Positions 57,718 to 64,000 of a stretch of 64,000 nt of DNA are shown in pieces. Every line of letters starts with the position of its first letter. Within the stretch, counting starts at the first letter, position 1. The translations under genes and the position numbers were made by a program. The notes under the pieces were generated by a model. The model saw only the letters and a list, made by a program, of their open reading frames with translations. It made no database searches and was not told where the DNA came from. The stretch comes from an uncultured Collinsella sp. (lineage in GTDB: Bacteria > Actinomycetota > Coriobacteriia > Coriobacteriales > Coriobacteriaceae): NCBI GenBank assembly GCA_959019945.1, contig CAUEQD010000008.1, forward strand, positions 1 through 64,000, written 5' to 3'.

Positions 57718-60276
57718 ATGGAATTTTACGCAAGCTGCCCCGAGGGCTTTGAGTCCGCACTCGCCGATGAGCTTAAACGCCTCGGGCTTTCGCACGTTCG
57801 CCGGCTGAAGGGCCGCGCTACGTTTGAGGGCGAACTCGAAGAAGGCTACCGCTCCTGCCTGTGGTCGCGCCTGGCCAGCCGCGTGTTTGTGGTGCTTGGG
57901 CGCTTTGAGGCGCAGGATGCCGATGAGTTGTACGACGGCGTTTACGACATCGCCTGGGAAAGCATTGTTCGCCCCGGCGCCACCATCGCCATCACCGCCC
58001 GCGGCGTGACCGAGCAGCTGCGCAACACGCGCTTCTCGGCCCTGCGCGCCAAGGACGCGCTGTGCGACCGTCTGGCCGAGACCACGGGCCGTCGCGCCGA
58101 CGTCGATGCCGCCGACCCCGATGTTCACCTACTGCTTTCGCTGCGTCAGCGCCGCGCGAGCATCAACCTGGACCTTTCGGGCGACCCGCTGTTCAAACGC
58201 CTGCCGCCCGCCGCGACCCGCGCCGGCGAGGACACACACGTGCTGCGCCCCGACTACGCCGCCCTGGTGCTGGCGCAGGTCGGCTGGACTGCACTGTGCG
58301 AGCGCGAGCTGACGGCCGACGATTACGAGAACGAAGCCCTGCCCACGCTGGTCGACGCTTCGTGCGCCGGCGGCGGCCTGCTGTTGGAGGCCGTGAACAT
58401 TCTGACCGACCGCGCCCCGGGCGCCGCCCGCGAGCACTGGGGCTTTGAGGGCTGGCAGCTGCACGACGCCGCCCTGTGGGAGCAGCTACTTGCCGAGGCG
58501 CGCGAGCGCGAGGCGGCAGCGCGCGAGCGGCAGGCGCGCATCGTGGCCGTAGACATTGACCCCGCCGCCCGCAAGACTGCTGAACGCATGGTTAAATGTG
58601 CCGGCTACAAGCGCTTTGTCGATTTTTGTGCCGCCAAGTCCGCCACCGTGCTGGACCACGCAGGTGCCGTTGCCGGTGCCGCCCTGGTCGCAGACACCAC
58701 CGAGACCCCGCTGTCGCTCATGCACGACGCCATGACGCTGGTCGGCGAGCTGCGCCGCGCCCCCGAGCTCGCTTCGGCGCCGGTCGCCGCTCTCACCCGC
58801 GACGGCTTGCTGGCCCGCGCGCTCCACGCCGAGCCCGAGCGCTCCATCGCCGTCATGCCCAATAATGAAGAGGCAACTATTGAGGTTTGGCCCTCGCTCG
58901 ACCACGCCGCCGCGGCATTCGAAGCTGCGACCAGCGCAGATGCCGAGGAGCAGACCGCAGACGCTCAAGACGAAGCCGCCGACGCCCTCATGCCCGAGTC
59001 TGCCGCCACGCTCGACCTGGGTGACGGCAAGCCGCTGCCCGTGCTCATCCCCGAGTCCGAGCAGTTCGCCAACCGCCTGCGCAAGAACGCCCGCCTGCGT
59101 CGCAAGTGGGCAAAGCGCGAGGGCGTGAGCTGCTACCGCGTCTACGATGCCGACCTGCCCGATTACTCTGCCGCCATCGATCTGTACGAGGGTTGCCCGC
59201 AGACGCCGGGCCGCTGGCTCGTCATTGCCGAATACGCCGCGCCCAAGACCATCGACCCCGCACTGGCCCAGGCCCGTATGCTCGATATTCTGGCCATCGC
59301 GCCGCGTATCCTAGATGTCCCGGCCGAGCACGTGCACGCCAAGGCCCGCATGCGCTCGCGCGGCGGCTCGCAGTACGGCAAGCAGGGCGCCGGCAAGGGC
59401 GGATCGGGCGAACGCGCCAACATCGCGCGCCGTCGTCTGCCGCTCATCGAAGAGGGCGGCCTCACCTTTGCCGTCAACTTTGACGACTACCTGGACGTCG
59501 GCATCTTCTTGGACCACCGCGTCACGCGCAACCTGGTGCGCGAGCACGCCAAGCAGGCGCGCCGCTTCCTCAACCTGTTCGCCTACACCGGCACCGCCAC
59601 CTGCTACGCGGCCGACGGCGGCGTCGAGGAGACCGTGACGGTCGATCTCTCGAACACCTACCTAGACTGGGCCGAGCGCAATATGCGCCAGAACGGCTTT
59701 GTAGGGCCTCAGCATCATTTTGTGCGCGACGACGTGCTCGCTTGGATTCGTGACCAGCGCCAGACGCGCAACCGCTGGGACCTGATCTTTGTCGACCCGC
59801 CCACGTTCTCGAACTCGTCCAAGATGGGCCGTCGCACCTGGGATGTCCAACGTGACCATGTTGAGCTTTTGGCCGGCGTATCGCGCCTGCTCGCACAGGG
59901 TGGCCACGCCATCTTTAGCTGCAACCTGCGCGGCTTCCGTCCCGAGACGCGCAAGCTCGCACGCGCGGGCGTCGTGCTGGAGGACATAACGGCGCAGACC
60001 ATCCCCGAGGACTTCGCGCGCAACCAGAAGGTGCACCACTGCTACATCGTGCGCCGCCTGCCCATCGAGGACGCCATGGCCGAAGTCGGCTTTAGCGCCG
60101 AGGAAATTGCCGAGCGCGTCGAGGAACTGCGCAACCCCGAGGCCCGCAAGCCCCGTGCGGCAGTACCCGCGCACGCGCAGGCCGGCAACGGCAAGTCCAA
60201 CTTTGCCGGCAAGCCCTTCCCCGCCGGCAAGCCCAAAAAGAAGAAGTTCTACGCCAGCAAGCCCAAGGGCAAATAA
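57718..60276 (+). CDS. rlmL: RlmKL-type 23S rRNA methyltransferase, N-terminal catalytic half degenerate
   Basis: An 852-residue fusion of the RlmL and RlmK types. The THUMP region covers about residues 50-165. The first methyltransferase domain has LVDASCAGGGLLLE near 211 in place of the usual DPxCGSGT loop, and no NPPYGER-type motif follows, only ADTTETPLSL. The second, RlmK-like domain is intact, with NLFAYTGTATCYAADGG near 619 and FVDPPTFSNSSKM near 692. It is therefore predicted to retain m7G2069-type activity while the m2G2445-type half may be structural only. The C-terminus is a basic, Lys-rich tail. Confidence 0.85.
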   Translation: MEFYASCPEGFESALADELKRLGLSHVRRLKGRATFEGELEEGYRSCLWSRLASRVFVVLGRFEAQDADELYDGVYDIAWESIVRPGATIAITARGVTEQLRNTRFSALRAKDALCDRLAETTGRRADVDAADPDVHLLLSLRQRRASINLDLSGDPLFKRLPPAATRAGEDTHVLRPDYAALVLAQVGWTALCERELTADDYENEALPTLVDASCAGGGLLLEAVNILTDRAPGAAREHWGFEGWQLHDAALWEQLLAEAREREAAARERQARIVAVDIDPAARKTAERMVKCAGYKRFVDFCAAKSATVLDHAGAVAGAALVADTTETPLSLMHDAMTLVGELRRAPELASAPVAALTRDGLLARALHAEPERSIAVMPNNEEATIEVWPSLDHAAAAFEAATSADAEEQTADAQDEAADALMPESAATLDLGDGKPLPVLIPESEQFANRLRKNARLRRKWAKREGVSCYRVYDADLPDYSAAIDLYEGCPQTPGRWLVIAEYAAPKTIDPALAQARMLDILAIAPRILDVPAEHVHAKARMRSRGGSQYGKQGAGKGGSGERANIARRRLPLIEEGGLTFAVNFDDYLDVGIFLDHRVTRNLVREHAKQARRFLNLFAYTGTATCYAADGGVEETVTVDLSNTYLDWAERNMRQNGFVGPQHHFVRDDVLAWIRDQRQTRNRWDLIFVDPPTFSNSSKMGRRTWDVQRDHVELLAGVSRLLAQGGHAIFSCNLRGFRPETRKLARAGVVLEDITAQTIPEDFARNQKVHHCYIVRRLPIEDAMAEVGFSAEEIAERVEELRNPEARKPRAAVPAHAQAGNGKSNFAGKPFPAGKPKKKKFYASKPKGK

Positions 60277-60279
60277 CAA

Positions 60280-60346
60280 AGTTGCGTTGGAATACGGACT
60301 GTTTTGCCTTGAATTAGGCAAATTTAGACCGTATTCCACCGCAACT
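60280..60346. terminator. Nested palindrome between rlmKL and kdpE
   Basis: The outer stem AGTTGCGTTGGAATACGG with CCGTATTCCACCGCAACT surrounds an inner TTTTGCCT/AGGCAAAT hairpin. It lies between convergent genes and probably terminates both. The two-level design is like the other nested elements. Confidence 0.65.
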
Positions 60347-60370
60347 CATATTGGGATGGTGGTCGGCGAT

Positions 60371-61084
60371 CTAGCCTTGGGTGACCAGGCGATAGCCAAT
60401 GCCTACGTGCGTTTGGATATAGCGCGGATGCGCGGGGTCGGACTCGATCTTCTTGCGCAGCGTGCCCATAAAGACACGCAGGCTCGCTAGGTCACTCTTG
60501 GTCGCCGTGCCCCAAATCTCGTGCAGGATAAACTGGTGCGTCAGTACCTTGTCGGCGTTATGCGCCAGCAGGCACAGGAGCTTATACTCGATCGGCGTCA
60601 GATGCAGTTCCTCGCCATCCATCGTGGCGATGCCGGCATCAAAATCGATATGCAGCTCACCGGTATCGAACGAGCCCTCGGAGACAACGCCGCCCGTCTG
60701 CGCATACGAAAGGCGCCTGAGCGTCGTGCGAATGCGCGCGAGCAGTTCCTCGACCGAAAACGGCTTGGTCAGATAGTCGTCGGCACCGGCATCGAGCGCG
60801 CGGATTTTGTCCGCATCCTCGCTGCGCGCCGAGACCACGATAATCGGCATGCCCGACCATGCGCGCACCGACTCCACCACCTTGACGCCGTCCATATCGG
60901 GCAGGCCCAGATCGAGCAGCACAATGCTCGGCGCCTGCGATGAGGCGGCGGCGATGGCGGCATGGGCGGTCTCCACAGCCATATGGCGCAAGCCGTGCGC
61001 CTCGAGCGCGGCAACAATAAGATTGCGAACGGCGGGGTCGTCCTCAACGACCAAGATGAGCGGTTTTACGGCAGAGTTCGGCAC
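60371..61084 (-). CDS. kdpE: KdpE-type response regulator
   Basis: A 237-residue OmpR/KdpE-class regulator. The receiver has the acidic pair VVEDD near residue 11, the phosphoacceptor Asp in VLLDLGLPDMDG near 54 and the Lys in YLTKPF near 106. The C-terminal winged helix includes LTPIEYKLLCLLAHNADKVLTHQFILHEIWG. GTG 61084 follows AAGGAG and lies 4 bases after the kinase stop, so translation is coupled. In known systems KdpE answers to low potassium; here its likely target is the nearby kup gene. Confidence 0.88.
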   Translation of the reverse strand: MPNSAVKPLILVVEDDPAVRNLIVAALEAHGLRHMAVETAHAAIAAASSQAPSIVLLDLGLPDMDGVKVVESVRAWSGMPIIVVSARSEDADKIRALDAGADDYLTKPFSVEELLARIRTTLRRLSYAQTGGVVSEGSFDTGELHIDFDAGIATMDGEELHLTPIEYKLLCLLAHNADKVLTHQFILHEIWGTATKSDLASLRVFMGTLRKKIESDPAHPRYIQTHVGIGYRLVTQG

Positions 61085-61088
61085 AGCG

Positions 61089-62714
61089 CTACTCCTTATC
61101 AAACGAAACGTCGGCGGCGGGAAGTTCAATCGTAAAGACCGAACCGTGCGGGTCCGCCGCGGCAACCTCTATGCTACCGCCATGCGCCAACGCAATGGAA
61201 CGGCAGAGCGAAAGACCCAGGCCAACGCTGCGGTGGCTGTCGGCCAGACCATGGTTGGCGGTATAGAACGACTCAAAGATCCGCTCGCGGTCCTCGGATG
61301 CGATGCCCGGACCATCGTCGGCCACCGAGCACGCCACGCGTCCATCGTCGACGTTAATCGAAATCATGATATGCGAGCCCGCGGGCGTATAGGTGATGGC
61401 GTTGTTCACCAGATTGACCACCAGCTGCACCATCAGGCGCGCATCGACGTTGACAAGCGCCGGCTCATCGCACGCCACCACCTTAAGGTCGTGCTCGCGC
61501 ACGGCAGGGTTCACGTGGCGCAGCGCCTCCTCGACGATATCGTCCATGAGCTCGAGCGTAGTCGACAGACGCATACCGCCGCCCTCGAGCTTGGTGATGG
61601 CGAGCAGATTCTCGACGGTGGCGTTGAGCCACAGCGCATCCGAGCGAATGGATAGAAGCAGGCCGCGGCGCGTCTGGGCATCGAGCACGGCGGTGCCGGT
61701 CGAGCCCTGGTCGAGCAGCACGTCGGCATTACCCGAAATACTGGTAAGCGGTGTGCGCAGGTCGTGCGAGATGGAGCGCAGCAGGTTGGCGCGCAGCTGC
61801 TCATTTTTGGCAAGCACCGCCGCCTCCTCGCGGGCCTCCATGGCGCGGGCGCGATCGAGCGCCAGCTCGCCTTCGCTCACGATGGCATCGGCAAGTGTCC
61901 GTTCCTCGTGCGTTAGCACGTCGGGTTCGGCAACGATAGCCAGCACGCCCACCACCGAGGCGGGGTCGCCCGAGCGCGCGAAGCCGTCGCCTGTGCGAAC
62001 CGTCAGGTAGATGCCATAAAACGCCGAGCCGCCAAACGTGGCGTCGAGCGGCGTTCCCACATAGGCGGATGCCGAGAGCCGCGGCGGCATCTGCGGCGCC
62101 AGTTCGTGCACCGGTGCGGCATCGCCCACGGCCGTGTATGTCGCACGCGGCAGCAGGTCATCGCCCTCGGCGTCGGCGCTGTACCACACGACCGGACAGC
62201 CCGAAAGACGCGCCAGCTGCGTTGCCATGGCGTGAACGATCTGCTGCTCGTCGGCGCACCGCTGTAGCATGCGGTTGGTCTCGAGCACCATATGCGTGCG
62301 ACGGTCGCTGGCGGCAGCCTGTGCCAAGGCACGGCGCAGGGCCAACGCAATCGAGCTCGATACAAGCGAGACCACGAACATGATGAAGAACATGCCGGGA
62401 TAGCCGCGGTCGATAAGCGACAGCGAGTAGCGCGGGTCGACAAACAAGAAGTTGTAGAGCGCCACGGCGGCAGCCGAGCTCAGCAAGCAATACAGGCGAC
62501 TCCAGGTAAAGAATGCGCACAGCTGAACGGCGAACACATAGACGATCATGATGCTCGGCGCGAGACCCGGATGGTCGAGCAGCGCGCCCACAATCGTCGC
62601 CGCGACCAGCAGCCCCACCGATACGCAGGCGTCATACAGAGGAGTGCGGCGCGTCAGCGTTGTGCGCCGCCACCAAAAGCTATCGGCAATATCGCCGTCC
62701 GTACGGACGTCCAT
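61089..62714 (-). CDS. kdpD: KdpD-like sensor histidine kinase lacking the cytoplasmic N-terminal domain
   Basis: A 541-residue membrane kinase. About four membrane helices of the DUF4118 type (residues 28-130) are followed by a GAF-like region (about 145-290). The H-box SISHDLRTPLTS follows, with the phosphorylated His near 315, and then a HATPase domain with VNLVNNAITYTPAGS, ADDGPGIA and SVGLGLSLCRSI. The roughly 370-residue KdpD/Usp sensor domain of E. coli KdpD is absent. No kdpFABC genes are in the window. Control of kup is inference from position. Confidence 0.85.
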   Translation of the reverse strand: MDVRTDGDIADSFWWRRTTLTRRTPLYDACVSVGLLVAATIVGALLDHPGLAPSIMIVYVFAVQLCAFFTWSRLYCLLSSAAAVALYNFLFVDPRYSLSLIDRGYPGMFFIMFVVSLVSSSIALALRRALAQAAASDRRTHMVLETNRMLQRCADEQQIVHAMATQLARLSGCPVVWYSADAEGDDLLPRATYTAVGDAAPVHELAPQMPPRLSASAYVGTPLDATFGGSAFYGIYLTVRTGDGFARSGDPASVVGVLAIVAEPDVLTHEERTLADAIVSEGELALDRARAMEAREEAAVLAKNEQLRANLLRSISHDLRTPLTSISGNADVLLDQGSTGTAVLDAQTRRGLLLSIRSDALWLNATVENLLAITKLEGGGMRLSTTLELMDDIVEEALRHVNPAVREHDLKVVACDEPALVNVDARLMVQLVVNLVNNAITYTPAGSHIMISINVDDGRVACSVADDGPGIASEDRERIFESFYTANHGLADSHRSVGLGLSLCRSIALAHGGSIEVAAADPHGSVFTIELPAADVSFDKE

Positions 62715-62744
62715 CAGCGTCCCGCCCCTCTCTCAAAAACAAAA

Positions 62745-62796
62745 ACCACCACAAAGGGGACAGGCACCTTTGTGGTGGTTTCCCCTTGTGGTGGTT
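62745..62796. repeat. REP variant between the kinase and small-protein genes
   Basis: CCACCACAAAGGGGACAGG is followed by its inverse complement and then a third partial arm. It is a cousin of the GACAAAGGGAC REP family with CACCACAAAGG arms. Confidence 0.65.
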
Positions 62797-62827
62797 CCAA
62801 GTGTAAAGCCTTTGCAACCTGCGGTCG

Positions 62828-63022
62828 CTAGACAAACAGCACGTGCGCGAGCAATGCGCACACGCACGCCGCGACAAGCACCGTCACCACGATCGAAATC
62901 ACGCGGTCGGCCATATCCATGTTGGCCCGATTCGTAAAGAACCGATCTTCGGCAGCATCGGCGCGTACCTCACGCACCAGCTCGGTCGCAAGATCGCAAC
63001 CGTCAAGCACCTTTGCATCCAT
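62828..63022 (-). CDS. Small membrane protein next to kup
   Basis: A 64-residue protein with a soluble N-terminus (MDAKVLDGCDLATELVREVRADAAEDRFF) and one C-terminal membrane helix (VISIVVTVLVAACVCALLAHVLFV). GGGAGGAAACC precedes the ATG at 63022, so it is probably expressed. It lies between kup and the kdpDE pair on the same strand. Its size recalls KdpF-like small subunits, but the sequence does not match; it may be a regulator of the transporter or kinase. I do not recognise the family. Confidence 0.65.
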   Translation of the reverse strand: MDAKVLDGCDLATELVREVRADAAEDRFFTNRANMDMADRVISIVVTVLVAACVCALLAHVLFV

Positions 63023-63091
63023 GGTTTCCTCCCAGGACTCAATCCCCGTCAATACAAACCCGCCCGTTCGCAGACAAACCTCGAGCGTCGA

Positions 63092-64000
63092 CTACGGCCG
63101 CTCGTTGGGAGCCAGGCGCTGCATCTTATTCACGGCCTTGAACTTGGTGAACAGCGGCACGTACTCAAAGCTCACGTTGGAGTTCTCCAGGCCGTACCAA
63201 CGCGCGGGCGTGCCGGCGGCGCGGCGGATGATGTACTTGAGCGTGATGGCCGTACGCTCGCTGGGCTCCACATCGCTTTCGGGCGCCAGAAGCTTACGGA
63301 TCAGGACGAACTTGAACGTGCCGATGTTACCCGGATCCTTGTAGACCGAGTAGTCATGCGTCTGCGGCGGCAGCTCGCCGGTGGCAGCCAGGTCCTGAAC
63401 AACCTGACGCAGGTAGGCATTGACGCGCTGGTTGATCTTGTAGCCCAGGTAAAGATGCACGCGGAACACGTAGTCGGTGCCGAACGTCTCGACCGAATAG
63501 GCAAAGGTGTGCGGTTCGTCCATGGTCTCGACGTTCACAAACCACCAGGCGTGGGCACGCTTGGGATGCTTGTCCAAGATCGAGTAGACGATATCGCGGT
63601 CGATGTAGTCGGTATGGGTGTCCTTGGTCAGGTACACGACGTTGTCGCTCATGCGCTCGTAACGGTCGTCGTCACGCAGGCGCTTGAGCTGCGGCAGGTA
63701 GCTGCGCAGCGGCAGCAGCGTAAACTGGCGCTGCTCGACCGCCGTGCCGTTGTACCAGCACACCATAATGCCCATGATGAGTGCAGCCATGAGGATGGTG
63801 AAGTAGCCGCCGTGGAAGAACTTGGTGAGTGAGCTCACGAAGAAGAAGCCTTCGAGCAAAAGGAAGAAGGCCGCGAAGATCCACGGAGCAACCTTGAGCT
63901 TGCGCTCCTCGTGCAGGTAGAAGAAGAGCAGCAGCGTGGTGCACATCATAGTCAGCGTAATGGCAAGGCCGTAGGCGGCTTCCATATGCGCCGAGTTCTG
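63092..64000 (-). CDS. kup: Kup potassium transporter, 3' part
   Basis: The last 302 codons of a Kup-type potassium uptake permease; the start lies beyond position 64000. The visible part begins QNSAHMEAAYGLAITLTMM, matching a late transmembrane helix with the family AYGLAVT pattern. Two or three more helices and a long cytoplasmic C-terminal domain of about 200 residues follow. The frame is open to the window edge. It is followed on the same strand by the small membrane protein and kdpDE genes. Confidence 0.9.
   Translation of the reverse strand, partial: QNSAHMEAAYGLAITLTMMCTTLLLFFYLHEERKLKVAPWIFAAFFLLLEGFFFVSSLTKFFHGGYFTILMAALIMGIMVCWYNGTAVEQRQFTLLPLRSYLPQLKRLRDDDRYERMSDNVVYLTKDTHTDYIDRDIVYSILDKHPKRAHAWWFVNVETMDEPHTFAYSVETFGTDYVFRVHLYLGYKINQRVNAYLRQVVQDLAATGELPPQTHDYSVYKDPGNIGTFKFVLIRKLLAPESDVEPSERTAITLKYIIRRAAGTPARWYGLENSNVSFEYVPLFTKFKAVNKMQRLAPNERP

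Noticed and set aside
62828..63022. Small protein as KdpF
   Set aside because: KdpF is a roughly 30-residue hydrophobic peptide at the start of kdpABC. This protein has a 35-residue soluble N-terminus and no Kdp ATPase genes beside it.
1..64000. tRNA or rRNA genes
   Set aside because: Reading through the intergenic regions I found no sequence with a convincing T-arm and acceptor pairing; a covariance-model scan would be needed to exclude them fully.

Overview
The window looks like chromosome from a high-GC gut actinobacterium of the class Coriobacteriia, most likely a Collinsella or close relative. This is inferred from the GC-rich coding style, the F-type ATP synthase operon whose b subunit carries a signal-peptide-like leader, a very large Spy0128/FctA-repeat surface protein, and the overall gene set. 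No rRNA, tRNA, CRISPR array, phage module or intact insertion sequence was seen.

Layout. 0.1-7.3 kb: a phosphohexomutase, a homocysteine S-methyltransferase paired with a DtxR/MntR-type regulator, divergent peptidase T, then an LCP cell-wall ligase and murA. 7.4-14.4 kb: a complete atpIBEFHAGDC operon on the minus strand with a promoter and a terminator. 14.5-22.1 kb: upp, glpK, tsaC, a HigBA-type toxin-antitoxin pair, an orphan HicB-type antitoxin, prmC with a large insertion, and prfA. 22.2-31.2 kb: a DUF4143 AAA ATPase and a roughly 2,400-residue wall-anchored adhesin. 31.3-37.9 kb: an M20 peptidase, a polar amino-acid ABC importer, an aldose epimerase-like protein and an unknown membrane protein. 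38-44 kb: an LpdD-like/Nudix fusion, an MFS pump, a low-molecular-weight phosphatase, a second DUF4143 ATPase, a TIGR04076 protein and a pyridoxal-type kinase. 44-48.5 kb: a MarR-controlled heterodimeric ABC exporter. 48.5-53 kb: a LysR regulator divergent from an SDR, MFS and Gfo/Idh catabolic cluster. 53-60 kb: tex, transaldolase, a HAD phosphatase and rlmKL. 60.3-64 kb: KdpDE-type two-component genes, a small membrane protein and the 3' part of a Kup potassium transporter.

How genes work together. The atp operon makes one machine. The ABC importer (32.8-35.7 kb) is ATPase, permease and Tat-type lipoprotein. MarR and the two exporter halves overlap by 8 bases each and sit behind a promoter with a 9-base inverted-repeat operator. 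KdpDE next to Kup and a small membrane protein suggests potassium-responsive control of Kup. The SDR, MFS and Gfo/Idh genes look like an uptake and oxidation route for a hydroxylated compound controlled by the divergent LysR.

The most unusual content is non-coding or regulatory. (1) Four copies of a roughly 165-bp nested-hairpin element, three of them flush with stop codons, with covarying stems, a constant bulged A and one copy whose inner hairpin is exactly inverted. (2) Both DUF4143 ATPase/nuclease-like genes are preceded by direct repeats of exact 32-bp or 33-bp period, with a different repeat for each gene. (3) A G9 tract just inside the adhesin gene, where gain or loss of one G gives an immediate stop, predicts phase variation. 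(4) An LpdD-like domain is fused to an isopentenyl-diphosphate-isomerase-like Nudix domain that lacks the catalytic cysteine. (5) Several families of REP-like palindromes mark gene ends, and one lies inside a coding sequence.
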